Shown here: piece after piece, positions 30,505 to 39,947 of the stretch | How the letters are laid out: each line of letters begins with the position of its first letter | Numbering within the stretch: the stretch's first letter is position 1 | NCBI GenBank assembly: GCA_000317655.1 | Contig: CP003940.1 | Location: 2,427,547-2,491,546 of the forward strand | Direction: 5' to 3' | Source of the DNA: Cyanobacterium stanieri PCC 7202 | GTDB taxonomy: Bacteria; Cyanobacteriota; Cyanobacteriia; Cyanobacteriales; Cyanobacteriaceae | DNA: 64,000 nucleotides | Notes under the pieces: generated by a model | Databases searched by the model: none | Told to the model about the DNA's origin: nothing | The model's input: only the letters and a program-made list of their open reading frames with translations | Made by a program: the position numbers and the translations under genes

Positions 30505-30845
30505 TAATTACTGTTTATTTTTCAATGACTTATACGAGTATCATAACATTAATGGGGCTGAATATCTTTTTTGTTACGAATTTTAGTGATTTTAAGACTA
30601 TCTTTAATTTAAAAATATAAACATTTAATATAAGGTAATAAAGTTTTATTAAGTTAAATAAATAATTATATTTATAATGACAAATAAAGATTGTTTTTAA
30701 GTTATTCTAAAATCAGAAAAATAAAGTATGTTTATGTAGTTGTATAAAGTGCTTAATTTCTTAAAAAATATCAATGCTCTTATACCTAGTTAATTATACT
30801 GAAACTAAATAAATTAGTTCATTAATACATTCGAGGATAAATACT
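30505..30845. other. AT-rich divergent promoter region, no gene seen
   Basis: About 340 bases between glcD and the secreted protein gene. It is strongly AT-rich with no ORF of note. GAGGA at 30833-30837, eight bases before ATG 30846, is a good ribosome binding site for the secreted protein. Confidence 0.5.
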
Positions 30846-31319
30846 ATGATTCGTCCTTTTTTAACTACCATTGTGGTGCTAGGTGCGATCGCCCTGAGAG
30901 CATCAGCCCAAGACTACGGTTATGACCCCATTTACGGTACTGTCACACTATCAGGTGGATTTTCCCCAGATCCCCATACCGTCTCCTTACAAGCAGGAGG
31001 AAGCGTAGATGTAGGAAATACCCTAGGGGGTTCCTGTGTCGGCATCATTGCCGAAGCCCCCGACTACCGCATCAATTTCACTGCAGGTTCATATCCCCTA
31101 ATTATTTCCGTTGATTCAGCCTACGATACAACCCTCGTAATCAATAATCCTAGTGGGGATTGGTATTGTGATGATGATAGCGGAGAATATAGAGGTCACA
31201 ACCCTTCCATCCGTTTTGATAACCCTCAATCAGGGCAATATGATATTTGGGTAGGCACTTATAGTTCAGGAACAAATCCAGATGCCATATTACATATCTC
31301 AGAAGTAAGTAGTAAATAA
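30846..31319 (+). CDS. Small secreted protein, pre-peptidase C-terminal-like fold
   Basis: A signal peptide (about 1-21, ending R-A-S-A-Q) is followed by an acidic beta-rich domain. Its segments S-Y-P-L-I-I-S-V-D-S-A-Y-D-T-T-L-V-I and S-G-Q-Y-D-I-W-V-G-T-Y are reminiscent of bacterial pre-peptidase C-terminal domains. Two or three Cys (S-C-V; W-Y-C-D-D-D) may form a disulfide, and D-D-D-S-G-E could bind calcium. It is presumably periplasmic or extracellular. The GAGGA ribosome binding site supports the start. The role is unknown. Confidence 0.8.
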   Translation: MIRPFLTTIVVLGAIALRASAQDYGYDPIYGTVTLSGGFSPDPHTVSLQAGGSVDVGNTLGGSCVGIIAEAPDYRINFTAGSYPLIISVDSAYDTTLVINNPSGDWYCDDDSGEYRGHNPSIRFDNPQSGQYDIWVGTYSSGTNPDAILHISEVSSK

Positions 31320-31641
31320 CCTTGAGGATAAAACTTTTGCTCTTGGTAAAGATAATAAAAACGGAGCAGAATAAGTCGGTATAAATACAGATATTTACCT
31401 GCACTTTATACCATTATTAAACAATGCTCACAAACAAAAATTATTAACCCATAAAAAGAGGATATTAGCTCAATCAAACCTTTCTAAGAAATAATCTCTT
31501 TTAGCCCCACAAATTAAAAATTATCCTCAGTCTTGAACGGCAAATAATTTACAAAAATAAATGATCGCCCTTATAAGCAACAAAGTATAATAGTAAGTAA
31601 GGAGGACTAGCTACCAAAAGCAAAAAGCTAGATCACAACTT
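31320..31641. other. Leader/promoter region of pflB
   Basis: No gene is seen in these 320 bases. Near the end, GGAGG at 31601-31605 lies 36 bases before the pflB ATG, too far for normal use. Between them sits a 6 bp inverted repeat (CTAGCT 31607-31612, AGCTAG 31626-31631). Folding of this stem would bring GGAGG closer to the start, but this is only a possibility. Confidence 0.45.
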
Positions 31642-33912
31642 ATGGTCATGATGACAGACAAAACCGCCTCCAACCCTACAGCAAAATTTCCCATCTGGGA
31701 AGAATTTGAAGGCGGAAAATGGCAACAAAAAATTAACGTCCGAGACTTTATCCAACGCAATTATACCCCCTATGACGGTGACGAATCATTTTTAAGCGAT
31801 GCAACCCCCACCACCCACAACCTGTGGACAGAGGTTAAATTGCTGATGAAACAAGAAAGGGAAAAAGGCGTATTAGACGCAGAAACCAAAATACCCTCTA
31901 GTATAACCGCCTACGGTGCAGGTTATATCAAAAAAGACTTAGAAAAAATTGTCGGCTTACAAACCGATAAACCCCTCAAACGTGCCATTATGCCCAATGG
32001 TGGTATTAGGGTAGTGGAAAAATCCCTCGAGGCTTATGGTTATACCATCGATCCCTTAGTCCATGATATATTCAACAAATATCGTAAAACCCACAACGAT
32101 GGCGTATTCTCTGCCTACACCACCGAGATGAGAAAAGCCCGTAAATCGGGGATTATTACAGGTTTACCCGATGCCTACGGTAGGGGAAGAATCATCGGCG
32201 ATTATCGTCGAGTAGCATTGTATGGGGTGGATTTCCTCATAGAAGATAAACAAAATCAATTACTCTCCCTCGAAATGGATTTGATGGATGAAGACACCAT
32301 CCGCCTACGGGAAGAAATCACCGAACAAATCAAAGCCCTCCATGAATTAAAAGAGATGGCAGGTAGTTATGGCTTTGATATAAGTCGCCCTGCCGAAAAC
32401 GCCACCGAAGCCCTACAATGGCTCTATTTTGGCTATCTGGGAGCAGTAAAAGAACAAAATGGCGCTGCCATGTCTTTGGGGCGTGTATCTACTTTCCTCG
32501 ACATTTATATTAAAAGGGATTTAGACAAAGGGTTAATCAGTGAAAGCGAAGCCCAAGAATTAATCGATCAATTCGTGATCAAATTGCGCATGGTAAGATT
32601 TCTCCGTGCTCCTGAGTATAACCAATTATTCGCCGCAGATCCAGTGTGGGTAACGGAAGTCATTGGCGGTGTGGGTTTAGATGGGCGCCCCTTGGTGACG
32701 AAAACCAGTTTCCGCTTCCTCCATACCCTTTATAACCTAGGCCCTGCCCCTGAGCCGAATTTAACCATTTTATGGTCTGAAAAATTGCCCCTAGCCTTTA
32801 AACGTTATGTGGCTAAAGTTTCCATCGATACCAGTTCGATTCAATATGAAAACGATGACTTGATGCGCCACGAATATGGGGATGATTATGGCATTGCTTG
32901 TTGTGTGTCAGCGATGCGTATCGGTAAACAAATGCAGTTTTTCGGTGCGAGGGTAAACCTTGCCAAGGCTTTGTTATATGCCATCAACGGTGGTAAGGAT
33001 GAAAATACAGCGATGCAAGTCGCCCCTGCCTATGCGCCTATAACTTCGGAATATCTTGATTATGAAGAGGTAACGGCAAAATTTGATCTCCTCATCGATT
33101 GGTTAGCCAAGTTATATGTTAATACTTTGAATGTCATCCATTATATGCACGATAAGTATTCTTACGAACGTATTGAGATGGCATTACATGATCGAGATGT
33201 TTATCGTACCATGGCTTGTGGTATTGCTGGTTTGTCGGTGGTGGGGGATGCCCTCTCGGCGATGAAATATAGCAGGGTGAAAGTTATCCGTAATGAGGCT
33301 GGTTTGGCAGTAGATTACGAGGTGGAGGGTGATTATCCCAAGTTTGGTAATAATGATGATCGGGTGGACGGCATCACTGCTAATATTATGACTACCTTTA
33401 TGAATAAGGTACGCAAAAATAAAACCTATCGTAATGCTGTACCTACTCAGTCGGTGTTAACTATCACTTCTAATGTGGTGTATGGTAAAAAAACTGGTAG
33501 CACTCCCGATGGCAGAAAAGCAGGTGAACCTTTTGCACCGGGGGCAAACCCCATGCACGGCAGGGATACCAACGGTGCGATCGCATCTATGGCTTCTGTG
33601 GCAAAATTGCCCTACGAAGATGCCCAAGATGGTATTTCTTATACCTTCTCCATTGTACCCGAGGCACTGGGTAAAACCGCTGACACAAGGATTAATAACC
33701 TTGCAGGAATGTTAGATGGTTATTTCCACGATACAGGACACCATATTAATATTAACGTCCTCAATCGAGAAACGCTCCTTGATGCCATGGATCATCCTGA
33801 ACAATATCCTCAGCTTACCATCAGAGTATCAGGTTATGCCGTCAACTTTATTAAACTTACCCGTGAGCAACAGTTAGACGTAATTAATCGTACTTTCCAC
33901 GCTCAGTTATAA
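31642..33912 (+). CDS. pflB: Pyruvate formate-lyase (formate C-acetyltransferase)
   Basis: This glycyl-radical enzyme converts pyruvate and CoA to acetyl-CoA and formate under anoxia. The 756-residue length is close to E. coli PflB (760). The catalytic Cys-Cys pair is Cys420-Cys421 (G-I-A-C-C-V-S-A-M). The glycyl-radical loop R-V-S-G-Y-A-V has Gly731, in the expected place near the C-terminus. Activation needs a radical-SAM activase (PflA), which is not in the flanking genes. ATG 31642 is the first of three nearby in-frame ATGs (31642, 31648, 31651). A strong terminator follows. PFL occurs in only some cyanobacteria and implies dark mixed-acid fermentation. Confidence 0.97.
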   Translation: MVMMTDKTASNPTAKFPIWEEFEGGKWQQKINVRDFIQRNYTPYDGDESFLSDATPTTHNLWTEVKLLMKQEREKGVLDAETKIPSSITAYGAGYIKKDLEKIVGLQTDKPLKRAIMPNGGIRVVEKSLEAYGYTIDPLVHDIFNKYRKTHNDGVFSAYTTEMRKARKSGIITGLPDAYGRGRIIGDYRRVALYGVDFLIEDKQNQLLSLEMDLMDEDTIRLREEITEQIKALHELKEMAGSYGFDISRPAENATEALQWLYFGYLGAVKEQNGAAMSLGRVSTFLDIYIKRDLDKGLISESEAQELIDQFVIKLRMVRFLRAPEYNQLFAADPVWVTEVIGGVGLDGRPLVTKTSFRFLHTLYNLGPAPEPNLTILWSEKLPLAFKRYVAKVSIDTSSIQYENDDLMRHEYGDDYGIACCVSAMRIGKQMQFFGARVNLAKALLYAINGGKDENTAMQVAPAYAPITSEYLDYEEVTAKFDLLIDWLAKLYVNTLNVIHYMHDKYSYERIEMALHDRDVYRTMACGIAGLSVVGDALSAMKYSRVKVIRNEAGLAVDYEVEGDYPKFGNNDDRVDGITANIMTTFMNKVRKNKTYRNAVPTQSVLTITSNVVYGKKTGSTPDGRKAGEPFAPGANPMHGRDTNGAIASMASVAKLPYEDAQDGISYTFSIVPEALGKTADTRINNLAGMLDGYFHDTGHHININVLNRETLLDAMDHPEQYPQLTIRVSGYAVNFIKLTREQQLDVINRTFHAQL

Positions 33913-33920
33913 ATCGGTAG

Positions 33921-33937
33921 GGTGGGCATCGCCCACC
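33921..33937. repeat. 17 bp dispersed palindrome, copy 2
   Basis: GGTGGGCATCGCCCACC, just after the pflB stop codon. Same family as at 22115, 47866 and 62698. Confidence 0.85.
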
Positions 33938-33953
33938 GTAGATTGTGAAACAG

Positions 33954-33995
33954 AAAATCCCCCACTTTCTTAGTTGAAAATGAGGGATTTTTTTT
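33954..33995 (+). terminator. Rho-independent-type terminator of pflB
   Basis: AAATCCCCCA pairs with TGAGGGATTT (one mismatch) and is followed by a run of eight T's. It sits about 40 bases after the pflB stop. Confidence 0.8.
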
Positions 33996-34047
33996 GTGTA
34001 AATTAACCTGAGTTTTGAATGATCAAAACTGACGTTAATCTGAGACA

Positions 34048-34203
34048 TTAACGGATTCTCCTGCCTGTTAAGAGATTGTATATGATGCCAATTAGTGCTA
34101 AAACTAACAGCAAATGAATTAAACCTCCACCAACATTAATTGAGAAACCTAGTAACCAGAGAATAATTAATATTCCTGCGATACCCCAAATAAAATTGAC
34201 CAT
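34048..34203 (-). CDS. Small membrane protein, Lmo0937/DUF5670-like
   Basis: A 51-residue product begins at ATG 34203 and ends with TAA at 34048-34050. The sequence is mostly two hydrophobic helices around a G-G-G-L-I-H turn, with a basic tail G-R-R-I-R. This matches the short membrane proteins called Lmo0937 family, often stress-induced. It lies downstream of a CsbD-like gene on the same strand, so the two probably form a small stress-response unit. Confidence 0.78.
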   Translation of the reverse strand: MVNFIWGIAGILIILWLLGFSINVGGGLIHLLLVLALIGIIYNLLTGRRIR

Positions 34204-34269
34204 ATTATATTCCGATTGATTATACAAAAGATGATTAAAGTTTGAGAAAATAACTAATATAAATTAAAA

Positions 34270-34452
34270 TTAGTCAATGATTTCTTTTGCTTTATCTTTT
34301 ACATCCTCAACGTTTTTACGGGCTTCGGCCTCGGCTTGTTTGGCTTTTCCTTTTACTTGGGCTTCTTTATTATCAGCCATTTTTCCTGCGGCTTCCTGCA
34401 CTTTTCCCTCAACATCTTTAGCTGCTGCTTTTACTTTATCTTCTAGTCCCAT
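34270..34452 (-). CDS. CsbD family stress-response protein
   Basis: The 60-residue, highly charged, Ala/Lys/Glu-rich helical protein has the CsbD pattern (G-L-E-D-K-V-K-A-A-A-K-D-V-E-G-K-V-Q-E-A-A-G). CsbD-like proteins are general-stress proteins of unknown mechanism, often induced by osmotic or desiccation stress. It lies 66 bases upstream of the small Lmo0937-like gene on the same strand. Confidence 0.88.
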   Translation of the reverse strand: MGLEDKVKAAAKDVEGKVQEAAGKMADNKEAQVKGKAKQAEAEARKNVEDVKDKAKEIID

Positions 34453-34955
34453 AATGGTTTTATTCCTAAATTTTGTTGTTCATTTTAATGACAAAACTAT
34501 TTTGATATAAATAGCTTTGTGTATAGACTCATTATAACTTTTTCATATTAATTGATTGTCGAAATGACCGAACTTTACAAAGATTTTTGCTATGTAAAAA
34601 ATATTTTTTTGAATGTTTAAATGTTACTTTTTTATTTTAATATATCCAAACATAGACTAAATAGATTTATACGCTTACTTTATTGATGTATTTGTTAATT
34701 TTAAAAATATATTGCAGAATATTAAGTTATATTTTGTTCTGTAAAAACATGATAGTTGATAATAATGAGAATAAATTATTTACTATTTTTCCTAAATAAA
34801 TTAGGGGAGAATGGGGAATAGTTTTTGACCGTTCAAGGGTTTTGTATTTCTAGTTTGAATCACCCCTGTAGGGGTTTTGGGTGACTTTTATGGTAACGGT
34901 TTATGCGAACCTGATATAAAATCGTAATACAAACCTGTTATTGTCCGAAACGTAG
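34453..34955. other. AT-rich intergenic region with a repeat-family remnant
   Basis: About 500 bases without a credible gene. At about 34877-34920 a block (ACTTTTATGGTAACGG, then TTTATGCGAACCTGATAT) closely resembles the right end of the element at 53531-53676. An internal dyad (ACCCCTGTAGGGGT) lies at about 34862-34875. This looks like a degenerate copy of that family placed before tldD. The CsbD promoter should lie in the first 100 bases. Confidence 0.5.
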
Positions 34956-36398
34956 ATGAATATTGACTTAGAGAAAACCATTGCAAATTTAGACATTAAA
35001 GCTGATTGGATAGGATTGAGGTATATTACGGAAAAAAGTCAGACTCATAATTTTCGAGACAGTAAACCTCAATACCATGGCAAAAAGATAAATAGGGGCA
35101 TTATGGTAGAGGTGTTGGTGGATGGACAGATGGGTTATTGTGCTACTAATCGCCTTGATTTTGATAGTGTTCAAAGGGCGGCAGAAAATGCTCGACAACA
35201 GGCAATGATGGCGAAACCGTGGGGGATTTTTTCCTTTGATAGTGGTATTCGCCCTCCGAGTCGGGGGGTTTATCAGTCGGCGATGAAAAAACCTCTTGAG
35301 GTGTTGACGGCAAAGGATATAAATGATTTGTTAATTCAAGTGTGTGATAACTTGAGGGTGTCTGACAAGGTGGTGAAAACCACTGCTTTGGCGGTGGTGA
35401 ATGAAATGGACTATTATTTTGTCAGTAGTAATGGTGCTAATATTGAGCAACATTTTTCCATGGTCTTTTCTGATTATAGTGCGATCGCCCAGAATGGTAA
35501 TATTATCCAGAAACGTAGTGATCATGGGATGTTGGCACGGTGTTATCAGGGTGGTGCGGAGATGATCAACCCCTCTTTTATTTTACAACGGGCGCAAGAA
35601 ATTGGGGAAGGTGCGATCGCCCTTACGGAGGCAGAAGAATGTCCAAACACCAGAACAAACCTAGTATTAGCCCCAGATCAGATGATGTTACAAATCCATG
35701 AAAGTGTGGGACACCCCCTCGAATTGGATCGTATTTTGGGGGATGAAAGAAACTATGCAGGTAGTAGCTTTGTAAAATTAGCTGACTTTGGCAACCTTGC
35801 CTATGGTTCAGACAAAATGAATATAACTTTTGACCCTACCTTTGAGGGGGAATTGGCCAGTTATGGTTTTGATGATACAGGTATCAAAGCGACAAAAGAA
35901 TATTTAATCAAAGAAGGAATGTTATTAAGGGGGTTGGGAAGCCTTGAAAGCCAAGCTAGGGCAAAGGTTGAAGGAGTTGCCAATGCCCGTGCAAGTTCTT
36001 GGAATCGTCCTCCCATTGATCGCATGGCGAATTTAAACTTAGAATCAGGGGAGGGTAGTTTTAACCACATCATTAGCAACATAGAACATGGCGTTTATAT
36101 GGAGTCTAACCTATCTTGGTCCATTGATGATTATCGAAACAAATTCCAGTTTGGCTGTGAATATGCCCGTCTGATTGAAAATGGTCAACTTACCAAAGTT
36201 TTGCGTAATCCCAACTATAGGGGAGTAACTCAACACTTTTGGCATAATCTGGTGGCAGTGGGGGATGAGTCTACCAAAGGGGTTTTTGGCACTCCTATCT
36301 GCGGAAAAGGGGAACCAAATCAGATGATTCGGGTGGGCCATGCTTCCCCTGTGTGTGTTTTTGCAGATATAGAAGTTTTTGGGGGTAATGGAGGATAG
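34956..36398 (+). CDS. tldD: TldD/PmbA family metalloprotease (TldD type)
   Basis: The 480-residue protein has the zinc-binding H-E-S-V-G-H motif (I-H-E-S-V-G-H-P-L-E-L-D, about residues 248-259), matching H-E-x-x-x-H of TldD. It also has the TldD C-terminal G-x-x-C-G-K-G segment (P-I-C-G-K-G-E-P-N-Q). TldD with TldE/PmbA degrades unfolded peptides and processes modified peptides in other bacteria. No partner gene is adjacent. The stop lies 3 bases from the convergent gene. Confidence 0.92.
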   Translation: MNIDLEKTIANLDIKADWIGLRYITEKSQTHNFRDSKPQYHGKKINRGIMVEVLVDGQMGYCATNRLDFDSVQRAAENARQQAMMAKPWGIFSFDSGIRPPSRGVYQSAMKKPLEVLTAKDINDLLIQVCDNLRVSDKVVKTTALAVVNEMDYYFVSSNGANIEQHFSMVFSDYSAIAQNGNIIQKRSDHGMLARCYQGGAEMINPSFILQRAQEIGEGAIALTEAEECPNTRTNLVLAPDQMMLQIHESVGHPLELDRILGDERNYAGSSFVKLADFGNLAYGSDKMNITFDPTFEGELASYGFDDTGIKATKEYLIKEGMLLRGLGSLESQARAKVEGVANARASSWNRPPIDRMANLNLESGEGSFNHIISNIEHGVYMESNLSWSIDDYRNKFQFGCEYARLIENGQLTKVLRNPNYRGVTQHFWHNLVAVGDESTKGVFGTPICGKGEPNQMIRVGHASPVCVFADIEVFGGNGG

Positions 36399-36401
36399 TG
36401 T

Positions 36402-37382
36402 TTATCTTTGGGTAACGATCATTTTGTCGCCGATGACGGCATTTCTAGCGACCAAATTTTCCTGACTATCTTGGAAGTTAATTTTATTAAAATAGAGTAG
36501 TTTGGCTCGTTGATAAACATCATTAACAAAGTTATCCTGTTCGCTACTACTCATTTGATACCAATATTGAGTGAGGGTAACGAGGAGATAATTATCACTA
36601 AAATTGGCTCTCAAATTAATAATCAGATTTTTGCCATATTTATCGGTAATTTGATCGATTTGTTCTTGAATATTGTTTAATAATGTTTGTTCCATGGTAA
36701 GGGCGCTAACGGTTTTTTCCTCGATAATTATTTCTACTTCCTTATCTGGAATAGTTGGTGCTTCTTTTTCTGAGGAAACATCTTCATCTATGGAGGGAGG
36801 GGAGATTTGGGTTGATTCTTTTGGTTTGGGGGGTTGATTGTCTTCTGGTATTATTTCTGTTTCCCCTTGGTTATCGGTTTCTGTATCTAAGTTGTCTGGG
36901 GTTATATTTTCTACGGATGGCACTTCGGGGGGGGTTTTATCTTCTTCTTCGGGGGTTTCAACTGCAACAATGGCGGTATTATCTTGATTGTTATCGGTGA
37001 TTTCTGGGGTGGGGTTAATAATTGCCCAGCATATACCTACGATAATGATAAGTGACCCGAGGGCGATCGCCCCTAGACGAAAATCGAAGGAAAATCTTTT
37101 TTTGGTTGAGGGTTTGGGAATACTATTATCGGGGGTGTCAGCAGGTAAAGACTCGGACTCTGTTTTTACTTGGAAACGGGGAGCAAGTTTGATATTATCA
37201 ATTAAATCATTACTTGACTCGAGAAAGATATTAGTAATTTCTGGGGAAGGAAATTCCTCAATTTCTGATTTGTCTATTTTGTCTAGGGTTAATTGTAATT
37301 TTTTGATAGTCTTTTTTAAATTAATAATTGTTTCTTTTCTATCAATTTCTGATTGTTTTTTATCTATTTCTTGATTGTCCAT
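36402..37382 (-). CDS. Single-pass membrane protein with coiled coil and acidic linker, unknown
   Basis: The N-terminal 45 residues are heptad-like Lys/Glu-rich coiled coil. A basic stretch precedes one transmembrane helix (about 104-122, L-G-A-I-A-L-G-S-L-I-I-I-V-G-I). A long Pro/Glu/Asp/Thr-rich linker runs from about 130 to 225. A C-terminal folded domain of about 95 residues has N-L-I-I-N-L-R-A-N-F and Y-L-L-V-T-L-T-Q-Y-W-Y. The layout suggests a cytoplasmic coiled coil with a periplasmic domain on a flexible stalk, or the reverse. I do not recognise the family. Confidence 0.75.
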   Translation of the reverse strand: MDNQEIDKKQSEIDRKETIINLKKTIKKLQLTLDKIDKSEIEEFPSPEITNIFLESSNDLIDNIKLAPRFQVKTESESLPADTPDNSIPKPSTKKRFSFDFRLGAIALGSLIIIVGICWAIINPTPEITDNNQDNTAIVAVETPEEEDKTPPEVPSVENITPDNLDTETDNQGETEIIPEDNQPPKPKESTQISPPSIDEDVSSEKEAPTIPDKEVEIIIEEKTVSALTMEQTLLNNIQEQIDQITDKYGKNLIINLRANFSDNYLLVTLTQYWYQMSSSEQDNFVNDVYQRAKLLYFNKINFQDSQENLVARNAVIGDKMIVTQR

Positions 37383-37468
37383 AAAAATAATAAATGTATA
37401 TCTTGTTTTACTAAAAACGTTTCTTATATTAGATAATAGTTTGATTTTAATACCATTATAGTTAAACC

Positions 37469-37893
37469 ATGAAAAAGGTTATTCAATTTCTTTTTATTAA
37501 TTTATCACTAATTTTTCTTACTGTGGGTTGTGCCACTACTTCTGCACCCCTAGAATTTGCTCCTCCTCCTTCGGTAGTTGAAAAGGCGATCGCTTTTACC
37601 CTCCAATCTAATTATGATAATTTGAGCAATCAATTGCAGACAAAATCACCTACATTTGAGATTAGTAAAATAGACATAAAAAAATAAAACCCATAGTAAT
37701 CTATAACTTTCCTGTCTATCATTTAGAAGGAATTTATCAAATTAAACTAAAACTAAATAGAAATAGAACCAAAACTATTAAAAATAAATTTCAAGTTGAT
37801 GTACAAAGAAATACAAAAGGCGAAACATGGAAGGTATTACGTACGTATAAAGAAGGAGGAAAAGAAAAATATTTCGCCCATCAAATATTATAA
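37469..37893 (+). pseudogene. Small lipoprotein gene interrupted by a frameshift at a run of A's
   Basis: The first frame (37469-37687, 72 residues) opens with a lipoprotein signal peptide (L-T-V-G-C, lipid-attached Cys21) and stops at TAA 37685. Immediately after, the -1 frame from 37684 continues for 69 codons (K-P-I-V-I-Y-N-F-P-V-Y-H-L-E-G-I-Y ... F-A-H-Q-I-L) to TAA 37891. The switch lies at seven A's (37678-37684); one extra A would join both parts into a 141-residue lipoprotein. It may be a true mutation, a sequencing error, or expression by polymerase slippage or -1 frameshifting. The function of the intact protein is unknown. Confidence 0.75.
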
Positions 37894-38002
37894 AATGTAA
37901 GCAATTTTACATCACTGATAAAATTACCAGCCTAAGATGAAATTAATGATAATAATTCTTTACCATTAACGAAAAATAACATCCACCTTACCGAGAAAAA
38001 TC

Positions 38003-38539
38003 ATGGAAATATTATCCCTCGATAACTTACAAAATTATGGAGTAAACCCAGCAGAAGTACAAAAAGCCCTCAAAATTGAATGTTTTGGTAAAAGTTTTCT
38101 ACGAAAATCGGATGTTCCCAAAAAATTTAAAGAAAAAGCTCTCTTTCTCGCTTCAGAATTACTAACCAAAGGAGAACAAAGTTTCGTTACCGAAACCAAT
38201 TTTTCTTATACTGTGTGGGCAGAAGAAAAGATAGCCCCCCCAGCGAAAAAAGTCATTGCCCAACCCTCCAACATTCCTCCCCAAACTTCCCTTAGAAAGA
38301 CAGTTGTTAGACAAGCAGAAACTCCTGTCATCGAGAGTGTCCAAGAAAAAGAAAATAATGTCCAGTGGAATATTAGTATTCGTGATAATAATCCTTCTGT
38401 CGTAAGCCAAGATTCCCCTGCCCCAGAAAAATATCAAACCTATAGAGGGGTAGCTTTTACTGTGGAAACCAAAGAAGAAGAAAAGCAAAATGTCAGAAGC
38501 AAAAAGAAACCGAGAACATATCGAGGAGTGGCTTATTAA
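38003..38539 (+). CDS. Hypothetical protein with two T-Y-R-G-V-A-F/Y motifs
   Basis: The 178-residue protein has a conserved-looking N-terminal helical part (1-60), a Pro/Gln/Val-rich linker and a C-terminus with two copies of T-Y-R-G-V-A-(F/Y), one ending the protein. The motif recalls the short Y-R-G-x-x-Y motif of the cyanobacterial DUF4278 domain, which occurs in many small proteins of unknown function. A linear docking motif is a reasonable inference. It converges on murT with a 4-base overlap of stop codons. Confidence 0.7.
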   Translation: MEILSLDNLQNYGVNPAEVQKALKIECFGKSFLRKSDVPKKFKEKALFLASELLTKGEQSFVTETNFSYTVWAEEKIAPPAKKVIAQPSNIPPQTSLRKTVVRQAETPVIESVQEKENNVQWNISIRDNNPSVVSQDSPAPEKYQTYRGVAFTVETKEEEKQNVRSKKKPRTYRGVAY

Positions 38540-39864
38540 AGGATACTTCTGCCCACCAAAATCTTGCGCACTTCCAACATAGCGGAATAGGTGGGAATAA
38601 TATATAAGGTTTGATGTTCGGGGGTAATTTTTAAGGCTTCGTCAATGGCCTCTGAGAGGTTTTCTTTGACAATTAAATTCAGGTTATTCTCAAGACTATC
38701 TAAGCTATATTTTAGTCTGAGTGCCATGTCATAAACCCTATCACCACTGACGACAATATTACCCCCCAACTCTACCAGTTTCTCTGTGTCCACATCCCAA
38801 ATCCATGATACATCTGTACCATCTGGAGTGCGATCGTTTAAAATCATCATAGTGGTACAGTGGGGATTAATTTTTTTGAGGTCATTAACTGCCCTAATGG
38901 TTTCATTCATACCCACAGGATTTTTTGATAGGAGAATGCGGATATTTTTGTTATTAATAGTTAATTCTTCTGCCCTACCAAAAGCGGCTTTAAAATTAGT
39001 AATAGTTTTATTTATGACCTCTTTTTCTACCCCCACAGATTGAGCTAATAATCCTGCGGCGAGGGTATTATATTTATTATAAACTCCGATTAATATTTGT
39101 TCCCATTCTTGGCTATTCACATCCAATTTACTCTTAGTAAAATCACATTTTGGGCAGTCATAATCTCCAAGGTGAGATAGATAAACTCCTTGATAGTCCA
39201 AAGGATGACCACACTTTGGGCAGTAAATAGAATCCACCGCATGGGGTATTTCTTCTAAATATAAATCTGTTTCATTTAAGCCAAAAAACAGAACTTTTTT
39301 ATCGATATTTTGACCTAAATAACAGAGGGTAGGATCATCTCCATTTAACACAATTGTGGTTGCTTGGGATAAAGGTGCGATCGCCCCTTGCCAACGATGA
39401 CTAATGGTATCAACTTCCCCATAACGATCCAATTGATCTCGGAACAAATTGAGAGCTAAAATATGACTAGGATTACACTCTTTTAATACCAAAGGTAAAA
39501 CATTCTCATCTACCTCCAAAATGGCATAATCCGCCTCAATTTTGCCCCAAAGGTTACTATTCTCAATCAAACAAGTAACCAACCCATTAATTAAATTTGC
39601 CCCCGTAGAATTATGAATTACCCCATAACCAGCATTCTGCAAAATTTCCTTTAATAACAAAGACGTGGTAGTTTTCCCATTGGTGCCAACCACCAAAATA
39701 ACCCCTTCCTTAATTTGCTTTGACAACACCGCCAACAAACGAGGATGAAAACGTCTCGCAATGGCACCCGGTAAAACACTTGCCGCACCCAAACCCAACA
39801 TACGCACCGTGCCAGTAACAATTTTCGCCGTTGCCACCGCCAAAGCCAAAGGAAACTTTATCAT
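38536..39864 (-). CDS. murT: MurT-like Mur ligase (lipid II isoglutaminyl synthase subunit family)
   Basis: The Mur ligase central domain has V-V-G-T-N-G-K-T-T-T (about 56-65) and A-I-L-E-V-D-E-N. An inserted Cys4 zinc ribbon (C-P-K-C near 214 and C-P-K-C about 20 residues later) and the C-terminal DUF1727 domain are the marks of MurT. With the glutamine amidotransferase GatD, MurT amidates D-Glu of lipid II in Gram-positives. In cyanobacteria the role is inferred, and no gatD gene is adjacent. I used ATG 39864; a TTG at 39891 would add nine residues. Confidence 0.87.
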   Translation of the reverse strand: MIKFPLALAVATAKIVTGTVRMLGLGAASVLPGAIARRFHPRLLAVLSKQIKEGVILVVGTNGKTTTSLLLKEILQNAGYGVIHNSTGANLINGLVTCLIENSNLWGKIEADYAILEVDENVLPLVLKECNPSHILALNLFRDQLDRYGEVDTISHRWQGAIAPLSQATTIVLNGDDPTLCYLGQNIDKKVLFFGLNETDLYLEEIPHAVDSIYCPKCGHPLDYQGVYLSHLGDYDCPKCDFTKSKLDVNSQEWEQILIGVYNKYNTLAAGLLAQSVGVEKEVINKTITNFKAAFGRAEELTINNKNIRILLSKNPVGMNETIRAVNDLKKINPHCTTMMILNDRTPDGTDVSWIWDVDTEKLVELGGNIVVSGDRVYDMALRLKYSLDSLENNLNLIVKENLSEAIDEALKITPEHQTLYIIPTYSAMLEVRKILVGRSIL

Positions 39865-39947
39865 TAATATTACTCTACTTTCCAAGCTCAAAATTTAATA
39901 AAAACACCTAACACCTACCACCATCACCAATCAAATTCTAAAACAGA

